From IMG/VR virus record IMGVR_UViG_3300036852_000134, positions 18,865-82,864 of that record: a DNA stretch of 64,000 nucleotides. The stretch is one strand, 5' to 3'. Positions 29,445 to 37,361 of this stretch are shown piece by piece (position 1 is the first letter of the stretch; each line of letters starts with the position of its first letter). A program made the position numbers and the translations under genes. The notes beneath the pieces were generated by a model. That model saw only the letters and a program-made list of their open reading frames with translations, did no database searches and was not told the origin of the DNA. This DNA is from a virus.

Positions 29445-29657
29445 ATGCCACTCGACACCAGCTTTGAGACCTACGCGCCTCGTTTCGAGAAGTCGTCCGA
29501 CCTCCTCTACTACCAGCTCAAGCTGGTCGAGTGCCGCCTCTCCGGAGATCGCCGCAACGTCCCCTGGTTCCTGCGCTGCGCCGCTAGCTACCGCGAGCGC
29601 GACGTGCACTCCGAGCCTCACGACCATGGTGATTGGCTCGATCGGTGCGGATGGTGA
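29445..29657 (+). CDS. hypothetical early protein
   Basis: 70 residues, first gene of the right early operon, GGAGAG ribosome site. Charged and aromatic with several Cys/His (EC, RC, HDHGDWLDRCGW). Unknown family. Position immediately after the structured leader suggests an early function such as antitermination or host takeover, without motif support. Confidence 0.65.
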   Translation: MPLDTSFETYAPRFEKSSDLLYYQLKLVECRLSGDRRNVPWFLRCAASYRERDVHSEPHDHGDWLDRCGW

Positions 29658-29662
29658 GCGCC

Positions 29663-29860
29663 ATGACCGTCTCCTTCTCCAAGACATTCCCCGACTACCG
29701 CGCTGCCGCCATGTGGTGCACCGCCCACGACTTTGATGGCGCTGTGATCGCTGACGCCCCCAACGGCGGCGTGATCGTCACCCTGTACGACGCCAACGCG
29801 ATTGCCGCCATTGAGGCGGAGACGCAGGCGAGAGCCAAGATGACACCGGAGGCTGCGTAA
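29663..29860 (+). CDS. hypothetical early protein
   Basis: 65 residues from the ATG after GGTGAG (upstream ATGs overlap the previous stop and are possible). A strand-helix-strand pattern (FDGAVIADAPNGGVIVTLYDANAIAAIEAE) with an acidic end. Not recognised. Confidence 0.6.
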   Translation: MTVSFSKTFPDYRAAAMWCTAHDFDGAVIADAPNGGVIVTLYDANAIAAIEAETQARAKMTPEAA

Positions 29861-29861
29861 A

Positions 29862-30263
29862 ATGTCGCTCACAGTTGAAAGCTGGATCGAGGCGCTGGAG
29901 AGCGGGAAGTATGGGCAGGCGACTGGTCATCTTCGTGATGACGACGGCTTTTGCTGCCTAGGCGTTGCTTGCGATCTTGCTGACCCGAAGGGATGGGAGC
30001 CACACGGAGAATTCAGTTTCACGCATCATGACTCAGCAAGTTTCCTGCCCGACGACGTGCGCCTTTCCGTTGGGCTGGACACCGAATGCGGCGGGTTCGA
30101 TTTCGAGAGCCTTCCGCAGGAACTCAGGCGCGAGATTTGCAACTACACTCGTTATGGAGCTAGCGCGCTCTCGACGCTCAACGACCGCGGTGTTCCCTTC
30201 CCCCTCATCGCCAAGGTGATCCGCGCCCGCCCGAAGGGCTTGTTCCGGGAGGAAACCCCATGA
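29862..30263 (+). CDS. conserved phage protein (CCLG family)
   Basis: 133 residues. LRDDDGFCCLGVACDLADP...LPDDVRLSVGL...LPQELRREICNY...LSTLNDRGVPFPLIAKVIRARP is a widely spread phage family with a characteristic CCLG motif and LND-x-G. Function not established to my knowledge. ATGA overlap with the next gene. Confidence 0.75.
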   Translation: MSLTVESWIEALESGKYGQATGHLRDDDGFCCLGVACDLADPKGWEPHGEFSFTHHDSASFLPDDVRLSVGLDTECGGFDFESLPQELRREICNYTRYGASALSTLNDRGVPFPLIAKVIRARPKGLFREETP

Positions 30264-30610
30264 CCGTCACCACATCCTCCGAGTATTGGACCACCGACAT
30301 TGATCAGGTCCGGCAGACCCTGCGAAACATCGAGAACCTAAAGCTGACTCTCCGGGTCGCGCCGCCCCGCCTCACCCATACCGACATCCTGATCCGTGAG
30401 GTCCAAGATCTGGACCGGGCGCTGGAACAGGTTCGGACGCTCACTCACATCTTCGCCCTGACCATCTGCACCAGCTGCGTGGTCGGAGGCAGCATCGTCG
30501 GCGCCTTCACCCAAATTCCGACCCTGAATGTGGCGACGGCCATTGGGCTGATCACATCCGGCATCGTCGCCCTCTGGGCCTGCATCACCTTCTCGCTTCG
30601 CAACGCGTAG
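30260..30610 (+). CDS. two-pass membrane protein
   Basis: 116 residues: a soluble charged N-terminal half (about residues 1-60) then two hydrophobic helices (IFALTICTSCVVGGSIVGAFT; VATAIGLITSGIVALWACITF). Overlaps the upstream gene by ATGA. Possible superinfection-exclusion or signalling protein. Confidence 0.65.
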   Translation: MTVTTSSEYWTTDIDQVRQTLRNIENLKLTLRVAPPRLTHTDILIREVQDLDRALEQVRTLTHIFALTICTSCVVGGSIVGAFTQIPTLNVATAIGLITSGIVALWACITFSLRNA

Positions 30611-30619
30611 GAGTCACCC

Positions 30620-31069
30620 GTGACCGAAGCTGCGGCCATGTTCGATAAGAACTCGATAGAGCAAGCGGCCAAGTACCCAGGGCTTGGCCCGGCCTACTTC
30701 GAGGCTCGCGTCATCGTCGAACGCCAGATGGCGAAATTCGAGGCGGAGCATTTCGAGCCGCTCCTCAAGAAGTTCACTGACGCCTTTCGCGAGAAGCTGT
30801 GGGACGACGTGCGCGACCACATGCTCGGCGACACCGAGATGAACCTGCAAAGCCACATCTACCACATGGTGGACTCCTGCATGCACGCGATCCTAGCCGG
30901 CGAACAGTGGGCAATCGAGCGGTACGCGCTGCAGAAGTACGACGCCAGGAAGGCGCGCGAGGCCATAGCCAAGCACATCCCGGCCGAATTACAGAACGCC
31001 CGGATCGCCGACATGGAGGAGGAGATTGCGCGCCTCCGCCGTGACCTAGAATTCTACCACCGCCGCTGA
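30620..31069 (+). CDS. hypothetical protein
   Basis: 149 residues from a GTG start with GGAG in front. Helical throughout, with a coiled-coil end (ADMEEEIARLRRDLEFYHRR). A Trp/Asp/His-containing middle (WDDVRDHMLGDTEMNLQSHIYHMV) is not a known motif. Role unknown. Confidence 0.65.
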   Translation: MTEAAAMFDKNSIEQAAKYPGLGPAYFEARVIVERQMAKFEAEHFEPLLKKFTDAFREKLWDDVRDHMLGDTEMNLQSHIYHMVDSCMHAILAGEQWAIERYALQKYDARKAREAIAKHIPAELQNARIADMEEEIARLRRDLEFYHRR

Positions 31070-31089
31070 TCAGTCCAAGGAGTTCCCCC

Positions 31090-31311
31090 ATGTCCCAAGA
31101 CACGCAGTGCTACGACACGCCGGAGCGCATCAAAGCGAAGCGCAAGGTCTACCTGATCCCATGGGAGGTAACAGGGTTCGTGGAGGTTGTCGCCTTAAGC
31201 GCTCTGGATGCCGAGGCGATAGCCGAAGCGTGGACGCCAGAAGCGCTCATCGCCACCGGCAATTACGAGTTCGAGACCCTGCCTCCGATGGAGAAGGGTC
31301 AAGTGCAGTGA
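31090..31311 (+). CDS. hypothetical protein
   Basis: 73 residues, strand-rich with an acidic C-terminal half (EALIATGNYEFETLPPMEKGQ). GGAG ribosome site. The last codons overlap the next start (GTGA). Unknown family. Confidence 0.6.
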   Translation: MSQDTQCYDTPERIKAKRKVYLIPWEVTGFVEVVALSALDAEAIAEAWTPEALIATGNYEFETLPPMEKGQVQ

Positions 31312-31643
31312 CCATCTCCATCACCCTCACCCACTACGACCTCGGCCCGCTCAAGGTCCAGATCTGGGAAGAGGCGACGTGGCGCATGCGCCGCCGCATC
31401 TGGACGTGTCCCGATGATCCTGAGCTTGGGTCATTCGAGAACGGCGACTTCGAGGAAGCGCCCGTCACCATTGAGACGCTGTTGCTCGCGGCCCGCAACG
31501 ATCAGATCGCGAGCGCAACTACCCTCCCCCACAAGGGGGAGGGTCCCCCTCCCTTGTGGGGGGAGCTGAGCTTCCAAAGAGGGCGTTTGGAAGATGCGGC
31601 GGACCCCAGCGGCAGCGAATTCCTCCTCGCTGCCGCTGGGTGA
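31308..31643 (+). CDS. protein with repeat-derived C-terminus
   Basis: 111 residues from GTG in GTGA overlap. The first 65 residues look normal (beta-strand rich, WRMRRRIWTCPDDPELG); from residue 66 on the protein (IASATTLPHKGEGPPPLWGELSFQRGR...) is encoded by inverted repeats of REP type. The native gene probably ended earlier and was extended by insertion of the repeat. Confidence 0.6.
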   Translation: MTISITLTHYDLGPLKVQIWEEATWRMRRRIWTCPDDPELGSFENGDFEEAPVTIETLLLAARNDQIASATTLPHKGEGPPPLWGELSFQRGRLEDAADPSGSEFLLAAAG

Positions 31644-31720
31644 TGAAATTCAGGGTTGCCCGGCAACGGGCGAAACGGAGGCGGTTCGGTTGGCGCCCGC
31701 ACCCCGGCTGGACCGCCTCC
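31522..31720. repeat. cluster of inverted repeats (REP-like)
   Basis: CCCTCCCCC/GGGGGAGGG (31522-31543) followed by an inverted near-copy to 31565; CTTCCAAA/TTTGGAAG (31571-31593); a 14-bp stem CCCAGCGGCAGCGA (31605-31618 with 31627-31640); GGAGGCGGT/ACCGCCTCC (31677-31685 with 31712-31720). Such GC-rich palindromes are common between genes in Rhizobiales chromosomes, and here they sit in a phage gene end. Confidence 0.7.
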
Positions 31721-31749
31721 GGTCTCAACACGAGAGGAAATTGAGTGAG

Positions 31750-31980
31750 ATGGCTGACGAGTTTCCTGACGAGACGGTGTTGCCGGACGATTACCCGATC
31801 TATGGCGACTACCTCTACGTGACCGACGGCAAGCTCTATCGCTCTGACTGGCACGGCATCACTGTCCGTCAGTTGAAGCGCCACGAAGGCTTCACGGAGG
31901 TCCGCCGCTGCAACATCGAGGCGAGACGAGAGGAGCACGAGAAACGGAAGGCTACGCAAGCGAACGGGGCTACGCCGTGA
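31750..31980 (+). CDS. hypothetical protein
   Basis: 76 residues, acidic N-terminal half (FPDETVLPDDYPIYGDYLYV), then a basic helix at the end (RREEHEKRKATQANGA). Start could also be a TTG at 31741. GTGA overlap with the next gene. Unknown. Confidence 0.6.
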   Translation: MADEFPDETVLPDDYPIYGDYLYVTDGKLYRSDWHGITVRQLKRHEGFTEVRRCNIEARREEHEKRKATQANGATP

Positions 31981-32234
31981 CCGATCTCTCTCCCCGCGTC
32001 CTTCCGTTCCCCAAGCAGCACCGCAAGGCAGACTGCCAAGGCGAGGTCCGCAAGGTCTCCCTCAGGTCCCCCACCATGAGTCAGCTTCTCCAGTCCATAG
32101 GCGTGGACCCCGCTAAGTGGTGGATCGAGAACGGGACGGCAATGGTCAACCAAGGTCTCAAGGACATCGCAGCGAATGCCGACCGCGCCCATGTGCGCGA
32201 GCTGCTGCTGATGAAATTGGAGGAGTTCAAGTGA
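31977..32234 (+). CDS. hypothetical protein
   Basis: 85 residues, GTG start in overlap. Basic N-terminal region and a helical C-terminal half (SQLLQSIGVDPAKWWIENGTAMVNQGLKDIAANADRAHVRELLLMKLEEFK). Unknown. Confidence 0.6.
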   Translation: MTDLSPRVLPFPKQHRKADCQGEVRKVSLRSPTMSQLLQSIGVDPAKWWIENGTAMVNQGLKDIAANADRAHVRELLLMKLEEFK

Positions 32235-32422
32235 TGGCCGAACCAGCACCCGAGCCCAAAGGCGTAGGGCCTCACTCCACCACCGAAGAAATCGAGGCCG
32301 CCATCGTCAGCATTTCAGAGGCGATGAAGGGGCCAATGCCGAACACGGAGCGCATGCTGCTGCACGAGGACCGCAAGGAAATGCGGGCTGAACTGGCGCG
32401 GCGCAAGGAGCGTAAGCCATGA
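32234..32422 (+). CDS. 62-residue charged protein
   Basis: TGATG overlap with the preceding gene. Charged helix with a Pro-rich start (MAEPAPEPKGVGPHSTTEEIEAAIVSISEAMK) and a basic end (RKERKP). Precedes the ERF gene with ATGA overlap. Unknown. Confidence 0.6.
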   Translation: MAEPAPEPKGVGPHSTTEEIEAAIVSISEAMKGPMPNTERMLLHEDRKEMRAELARRKERKP

Positions 32423-33258
32423 CCCAACCAGTACCCGAGATCCAAGGCGAAGTTTTGGCGCCAGCGGCCAGGACGCGGAAGCGCGGGAATGGCAAGGCAC
32501 TCGCTGTGGCAACTGAGGCTCCGCCGCCCGCGCCTGTCTCGGAGTCAGCGGCGTTTGCCGCCCTATTCGAGCGCTTGGCGCGCGACCCCGCAATTGACCC
32601 CGCCCGTATCCAGCAGTTCCTCCAGATGAAGCGGGAGGAGGAAGACCGCCAGGCGCAGCGGGCCTTCAACGCATCGATGGCCGCCGCACAAGCCGAACTG
32701 ATCCCGGTGGCGCGCAACCGTCCGAATGATCAGACACACTCCAAGTATGCCGACCTGGCCGCCATTGCGGAGGCCGCCATGCCCATCATCCACAGTCACG
32801 GCTTTGGGCTCGGGTTCAGCGAGTTCCAGTCCCACAAGGAAGGGCATATGGGCGTCGCCTGCAAGGTCTCCCATGCCGGGGGCTTCAGCGAGCGCTACGA
32901 GTTCCATGTGCCGATGGACGGCGCCGGCCTTCGCGGCAATGCCAACAAGACCGCGACACACGCCTACGGGTCTACGTTCAGCTACGGGCGCCGCTATGCT
33001 ACGTGCGGTGTGTTCAACATCGCGACCAAGGACGACAACGACGGCAACGCCCCAAAAGAAAAAGCCCCGGCAGAGCGCATCACGGCAGAACAGCTCGCCA
33101 ACTTGAATGCGCTCCTGCAGAAGACCCAAGAGCCGGCCGCGAGCGTTCAGATCACCCTTCAACGCTTCAAGGTTGACAGTCTGACCGACCTGACTCCGAA
33201 GCAGTACGACCTGTGCGTCAAGAAGCTCAACGAGGCGATAGGGGCGCACAATGACTGA
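32419..33258 (+). CDS. ERF-family single-strand annealing protein
   Basis: 279 residues. After a disordered first 70 residues, the core RARDPAIDPARIQQFLQMKREEEDRQAQRAFNASMAAAQAEL...RNRPNDQTHSKYADLAAIAEAAMPIIHSHGFG...ATHAYGSTFSYGRRYATCGVFNIAT matches ERF (P22). It pairs with the adjacent exonuclease for homologous recombination. Overlaps the next gene. Confidence 0.9.
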   Translation: MTQPVPEIQGEVLAPAARTRKRGNGKALAVATEAPPPAPVSESAAFAALFERLARDPAIDPARIQQFLQMKREEEDRQAQRAFNASMAAAQAELIPVARNRPNDQTHSKYADLAAIAEAAMPIIHSHGFGLGFSEFQSHKEGHMGVACKVSHAGGFSERYEFHVPMDGAGLRGNANKTATHAYGSTFSYGRRYATCGVFNIATKDDNDGNAPKEKAPAERITAEQLANLNALLQKTQEPAASVQITLQRFKVDSLTDLTPKQYDLCVKKLNEAIGAHND

Positions 33259-33898
33259 AGAATTGCAGCAGGGCTCGGCAGAGTGGATTGCAGCTCGGCT
33301 AGGCAAGGTCACGGCATCGCGCATTTCAGACGTGATGGCAAAGACCAAGAGCGGCGCACCGAGTGAGATGCGTGCCAACTACATGGCCGATCTCATCACG
33401 GAAAGGCTAACCGGGAAGCAGGCCGAGCGGTATGTCAGCGCCGCGATGCAGTGGGGCACGGACACCGAGGCCGCAGCTCGCGCCTCCTACCAATTCGAGG
33501 CTGGCGTTCTGGTGCAGACTGTCGGCTTCGTGGACCACCCGCGCATCTCGATGTCCGGCGCCAGCCCCGATGGATACGTCGGCTCCGAGGGGCTGATTGA
33601 GGCGAAGTGCCCAGAGACGAAGACCCACATCAACACCTTGCTGGGCGCCTCCGTTGACGGCCGCTACGTCAAGCAGATCCAGTGGCAGCTTGGGACGACA
33701 GGCCGGAAGTGGTGCGACTTCATCTCATTCGACCCCAGGATGCCAGAGTCCATGCAGATCCACATCACCCGCGTCCACCGCGACGACAAGCTGATCACCG
33801 AGCTTGAAGCCCAGGTGCGCGAGTTCCTGTCCGAGCTGGACGCGAAGCTTGCAGCGCTCACGTCTCGGTACGGCACTCCTGTTCGCGAGGCCGCCTGA
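33251..33898 (+). CDS. YqaJ-type phage exonuclease
   Basis: 215 residues. QQGSAEWIAARLGKVTASRISDVMAK...GTDTEAAARASYQF...ISMSGASPDGYVGSEGLIEAKCPE...KQIQWQLGTTGRKWCDFISFDP is the YqaJ/lambda-exonuclease-type recombinase pattern, with catalytic D...E-x-K in the ASPDGYV/IEAKC segments. Works with the ERF protein in recombination and concatemer formation. Confidence 0.9.
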   Translation: MTEELQQGSAEWIAARLGKVTASRISDVMAKTKSGAPSEMRANYMADLITERLTGKQAERYVSAAMQWGTDTEAAARASYQFEAGVLVQTVGFVDHPRISMSGASPDGYVGSEGLIEAKCPETKTHINTLLGASVDGRYVKQIQWQLGTTGRKWCDFISFDPRMPESMQIHITRVHRDDKLITELEAQVREFLSELDAKLAALTSRYGTPVREAA

Positions 33899-34107
33899 TG
33901 CCCGCCATAGCCGAAGCCCTGAAGCGCGGGCAAGAGACCTACATCTGCGCCGAGTGCGCCTACAAGGCCGGCGGGGTTTGGCCGCGAGGGCACGTCGCCA
34001 CCTTTAGCGCAGGCCAATGCGCAGAGTGCGAGGAGGAGAAGTCAACCTGCGCCCTGTCCGATTGGAATTGGCCGGGGCGGAGGACGACGCTGGAGCGGGA
34101 AGTGTGA
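33898..34107 (+). CDS. small zinc-ribbon protein
   Basis: 69 residues with CAEC and CAEC pairs (YICAECAYKAGG, GQCAECEEE) about 22 residues apart. TGATG junction. A small nucleic-acid or protein binder; not named. Confidence 0.65.
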   Translation: MPAIAEALKRGQETYICAECAYKAGGVWPRGHVATFSAGQCAECEEEKSTCALSDWNWPGRRTTLEREV

Positions 34108-34274
34108 TGGCCAAGCCCGCGCCAACGAACCTGGATCTCTGGTTCGAGGTCATGAAGCTGGCGAAGCGCGGGCTCGGGTACGAGGACTGCATCGTGAAAC
34201 TCAAGATGCCGCGTGATCCAGAGACGCGCGATTGGGTGAGGCGCATCGTGCTGAACAAGGGATGGGAGAAGTGA
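34107..34274 (+). CDS. 55-residue hypothetical protein
   Basis: Starts at the ATG overlapping the previous stop. Helical with an aromatic core (NLDLWFEVMKLAKRGLGYEDCIVKLKMPRDPETRDWVRRIV). Unknown. Confidence 0.6.
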   Translation: MAKPAPTNLDLWFEVMKLAKRGLGYEDCIVKLKMPRDPETRDWVRRIVLNKGWEK

Positions 34275-34771
34275 GTAACTCAGACCACGCGCTCGCCAAG
34301 TCCAGAGCCCCGCAGGGCCGCGGTGACGGGCAAACGTGCCCGCATTGCAAGCAGCCATGGCAGCACCGCAGCGACGCCGATCACCGCATGTTCTGGAGCA
34401 TTCTGGAACTCGCCTACCAGAACTGGCCCGAACATGAATTTCAGCCTCTCGGCAAGATGCACCTCTATGGGTGGCTCTTAATTGAGTCCGGATGGCACGA
34501 ACCGCCGATCGAAATCGAGAGCCGCAACAAGGATTTCATCCGGGATATCGTTATGTCGTTATTTCCCGCACTGAAATCCAAGATCCACTGCATCAGGTTT
34601 TCACCGACTGCGAAAGGCGTGCGCGTCTTGATCCCCAAGAGCCTAGATTACAAGACAGCAGGAAAGCGGCAGTTTCAGGACGTGCGTGCAAAGGTTTACG
34701 AGGTGATTGAAAGCGTCCTGCAAGTTCCAGTGGAGACGCTGAAACGGGAGTCGCGGCAGGAAGCCGCTTAA
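34271..34771 (+). CDS. conserved phage protein with CPHC motif
   Basis: 166 residues from GTG. N-terminal CPHCKQPWQHRSDADHRMFWSILELAYQNWPEHEFQPLGKMHLYGWLLIESGWHEP; later RVLIPKSLDYKTAGKRQFQDVRAKVYEVIESVL. This arrangement is common in rhizobial phages near recombination genes. Possibly zinc-binding through C-x2-C and His. Function unknown. Confidence 0.65.
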   Translation: MSNSDHALAKSRAPQGRGDGQTCPHCKQPWQHRSDADHRMFWSILELAYQNWPEHEFQPLGKMHLYGWLLIESGWHEPPIEIESRNKDFIRDIVMSLFPALKSKIHCIRFSPTAKGVRVLIPKSLDYKTAGKRQFQDVRAKVYEVIESVLQVPVETLKRESRQEAA

Positions 34772-34782
34772 CGGAGGACATC

Positions 34783-35217
34783 ATGAAAATCCAAGGCATA
34801 GACGTGATCGACGCCAACGAGGAAATCGAGGTCACGATCACGCCGAACGATATCAAGCTCGGCAAGAAGAAGAGCGCCCACGAGTGCGCCGCCGCTCGCG
34901 CCCTTTGCCGGGAGCATCACGCGGAAGCGGCAACCGTCCACCTCAGCCGCGCCTATATCAAGAAGAACGGCAAATGGTGGCGATACAGCGTTCCGCCAAT
35001 GCTTCGTTCTGAGGTTGTGGCATTCGACCGTGGCGGAAACTTCGCGCCCGGAGATTACACGCTAAAGACCGTGCAGCCGACGGTTCGGCTCGACGCTCCG
35101 GTCAAGAGGAAATGGAAGAAACCGGCTAGTTCCAGGCCTCAAAATGGCAACCGCCCGAAGAAGCCCTATCACGTCGTGACTGGCGTTCGGGGCCAGATGG
35201 TCCCGGATTGGGAGTGA
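34783..35217 (+). CDS. conserved phage protein
   Basis: 144 residues. Basic (KLGKKKSAHECAAARALCREHHAEAATVHLSRAYIKKNGKWWRYSVPP), with a Pro/Lys-rich tail (VKRKWKKPASSRPQNGNRPKKPYHVVTG). GGAGG ribosome site. A nucleic-acid-binding role is suggested only by charge. Confidence 0.6.
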   Translation: MKIQGIDVIDANEEIEVTITPNDIKLGKKKSAHECAAARALCREHHAEAATVHLSRAYIKKNGKWWRYSVPPMLRSEVVAFDRGGNFAPGDYTLKTVQPTVRLDAPVKRKWKKPASSRPQNGNRPKKPYHVVTGVRGQMVPDWE

Positions 35218-35218
35218 C

Positions 35219-35596
35219 ATGACCGCTCCCCATCCTTGGCGCCACGAGCCGCGCAAGCGGCTCACAGACCAGCAGCGCGCGGAGATATTCTTGGAGCGTG
35301 GCGGGAAATGCCACCGCTGCGAGCGCAAGCTGAGGTCCGGCGACCGCTGGCAATTGGACCACATCATCGCCCTTGAGAATGGCGGCAAGGATGAGCCTGC
35401 CAATCTCGCTCCGTGCTGTGACTGGTGCCACAAGGGGAAGACGGCTGAGGATCATGGGAAGGCTGCCAAGGGGCGAGCTGTGGCGACCTCCTGCATCATT
35501 CCCACGAGCCAGAGGCAGAAGAAGGGTCGGCCGATGGCCGGCTCGAAAGCTTCCGGCTGGCGCAAGCGCATGGATGGAACGGTGGAACGACGTTGA
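35219..35596 (+). CDS. HNH endonuclease
   Basis: 125 residues: FLERGGKCHRCERKLRSGDRWQLDHIIALENGGKDEPANLAPCCDWCHKGKTAEDHGKAAK, with CxxC pairs and the DHI-A-NGG core. Phage HNH genes of this form often act in packaging or are homing elements. Overlaps the next gene. Confidence 0.85.
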   Translation: MTAPHPWRHEPRKRLTDQQRAEIFLERGGKCHRCERKLRSGDRWQLDHIIALENGGKDEPANLAPCCDWCHKGKTAEDHGKAAKGRAVATSCIIPTSQRQKKGRPMAGSKASGWRKRMDGTVERR

Positions 35597-35805
35597 TGCA
35601 ACCAGGGAAATCGCGCCGCAAGAACGCAAGAGTAAAATTGCCGATCCGGCATGCGCACGAACTGGAGGCGACGCTTCACAACGTGCGGGAGTTCTGTGGG
35701 ATGCACGGAGCCGGCGAGGAGCTGATGTCGCACATTCGCTCTTGCGAGCAGAACGTCAAACGGGCTGTCGCGGATCGAGACCGTGTGATCGGGAAGTCAG
35801 ATTGA
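35596..35805 (+). CDS. 69-residue hypothetical protein
   Basis: Start taken at the ATG overlapping the HNH stop. Basic start (KSRRKNARVKLPIRHAHELEATLHNVREFCGMHG) and a helical end. Unknown. Confidence 0.6.
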   Translation: MQPGKSRRKNARVKLPIRHAHELEATLHNVREFCGMHGAGEELMSHIRSCEQNVKRAVADRDRVIGKSD

Positions 35806-35833
35806 GTTTCCTCTGACGCGGGGCAGAGGGGAA

Positions 35834-35886
35834 GGCGGCCGGCGCCGCTGGGTATCACAGAGGCCAATGTGATGGCGTCGGCCGCC
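35834..35886 (+). ncRNA. 53-nt hairpin in leader of zinc-ribbon gene
   Basis: GGCGGCCGGCGCC pairs with GGCGTCGGCCGCC (one mismatch); inside, ATCACA pairs with TGTGAT after a 7-base bulge. It ends 21 bases before the gene at 35908. Possibly a cis-regulatory RNA. Confidence 0.5.
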
Positions 35887-35907
35887 TGAATTACATGGAG
35901 AGGGAAG

Positions 35908-36108
35908 ATGGGCGAGACCGTAACGATCAGTCTCAAAGAGGATCGCAAGTGCGCCGAGTGCGGCAAGGGCTGGGCGGCCCAAAGCGGCCTCTGCCTCAAG
36001 TGCGTCCACAAGGCCATGACGTTCACCAAGGCTATGAAGTCGGAGCTTGGGCGTGCTCTGCAGGCGCGCTACCGCAAGATATTCGGTAAGGCAGAGCGGG
36101 GAGGCTGA
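35908..36108 (+). CDS. small zinc-ribbon protein
   Basis: 66 residues with CAEC and CLKC pairs 15 residues apart (RKCAECGKGWAAQSGLCLKCV). Basic C-terminal helix. GGGAAG ribosome site. The C4 ribbon could bind nucleic acid, but the target is unknown. Confidence 0.65.
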   Translation: MGETVTISLKEDRKCAECGKGWAAQSGLCLKCVHKAMTFTKAMKSELGRALQARYRKIFGKAERGG

Positions 36109-36117
36109 GCTAGGGCC

Positions 36118-36459
36118 ATGGCCGAACCTGCCACTCTGATGACGGAGGCCGACTTGGCAACGCTGCTCAACTGCAGCCGCCAAAAGGTACGTCGCCTCCC
36201 GATCCGAGGTGTCTACCTCAAGCCGGACCGAAAGCGCGACAGGCGCTATAACCGGGAGGATGTGAACAAGTACCTGCGTAGCATCGGGATCAAGCCATGT
36301 CCATCGGAAGGCCCAAAAACTCGCCGTTCTATCACTACGACTTCCGCATTCGCGGACACCGATTTCGCGGGAGCACTGGAGAGGCTACCGAGCGCCAGGC
36401 GAAAGCCTTCGAGCGATCAGAGAAAGAGCGCCGACGTGCTGAAATTAGAGCCGGCATAA
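36118..36459 (+). CDS. excisionase-like HTH protein
   Basis: 113 residues. The first 55 residues are an HTH of AlpA/Xis type (MTEADLATLLNCSRQKVRRLPIRGVYLKPDRKRDRRYNREDVNKYLRSIG). The remaining 60 overlap the start of the integrase gene in another frame, which is unusually long (163 bases). Position next to the integrase fits an excisionase. The tail may be a by-product of overlap. Confidence 0.6.
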   Translation: MAEPATLMTEADLATLLNCSRQKVRRLPIRGVYLKPDRKRDRRYNREDVNKYLRSIGIKPCPSEGPKTRRSITTTSAFADTDFAGALERLPSARRKPSSDQRKSADVLKLEPA

Positions 36460-37352
36460 CACAGGCGAATACCCCCACCATTGCTGGCGTGTTCGTTAGG
36501 TACTGGGAGGCTGAGGGCCACAAGAAGGGTTGGGCCTACGGCATACAGAAGCACATGCAAGGCATGCTGGCATTCTTCGGGAAGGATCGGTTGTTCGGGG
36601 AACTCGGCAACGCCGATGTGGCGTCTATGCTTGAAGCCTATGAGGCATCCACCGAGCGTAATAACCGTGGCGGGAAAACGACGCGTCCCGGTAAACCGAC
36701 GCCGAGCACAGCCAATAGACGTCTCGCCGTGCTGCGTCGAATATATAATAAGGCGCGTATCGAATGGGAGTTGTCGGTCAAAACCATAAACTGGAAAGCG
36801 CACACACGCGCAGAACCGAAAGAGCGCGTGCGTCACATCACGGTCGAGCAGGCCAAGACGCTACTGGATCGTCTGCCAAACCACATCATGATCATGGTGG
36901 CCTGGTCGCTGGCGACGGGCTGCAGGTTGAACGAGACAGAGACCTTGACGTGGGTGCGCGTCAACTTCGAGACGGTTCAGGCTGAGGTGCTGACCAAGGG
37001 CGGCGGAACAAGGTTCGTGACGTTGGGGCCTGATGCGCTCGCCGTGCTCGCCCTATGTGATCGCAACCGGGGCCACGTGTTCGACCGCACCAACCGACGC
37101 AAGCTGTGGGAGGCGGCAGTGAAGGCGGCAGGGCTAGAGGACTTCCGCTGGCACGATTTGCGCCACTGCTTCGCGGTGTGGGTCGGTAACGCCGGAGCTG
37201 ACATCGCGGTCGTGCAGCAGCTCCTTGGTCACAGCAAGATCGAGACGACGCTGCGCTATAGGAAGGTCATCACGGCGGAGAGGGCACGGGCGGTGCAGAA
37301 CCTGCCGACACTGATCGAAGGGACTGTGGTGCCGATGAAGGTCAAGCAATGA
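36297..37352 (+). CDS. int: tyrosine integrase
   Basis: 351 residues. Catalytic residues R210 (TGCRLNE), K234 (TKGGG), H286 and R289 (WHDLRH), H312 (GHS) and Y321 (LRYRK). The N-terminal arm-binding part is basic. It integrates the phage, presumably at the half-tRNA site near 38.5 kb. Start overlaps the excisionase-like gene. Confidence 0.95.
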   Translation: MSIGRPKNSPFYHYDFRIRGHRFRGSTGEATERQAKAFERSEKERRRAEIRAGITQANTPTIAGVFVRYWEAEGHKKGWAYGIQKHMQGMLAFFGKDRLFGELGNADVASMLEAYEASTERNNRGGKTTRPGKPTPSTANRRLAVLRRIYNKARIEWELSVKTINWKAHTRAEPKERVRHITVEQAKTLLDRLPNHIMIMVAWSLATGCRLNETETLTWVRVNFETVQAEVLTKGGGTRFVTLGPDALAVLALCDRNRGHVFDRTNRRKLWEAAVKAAGLEDFRWHDLRHCFAVWVGNAGADIAVVQQLLGHSKIETTLRYRKVITAERARAVQNLPTLIEGTVVPMKVKQ

Positions 37353-37361
37353 AGGAGCCTC

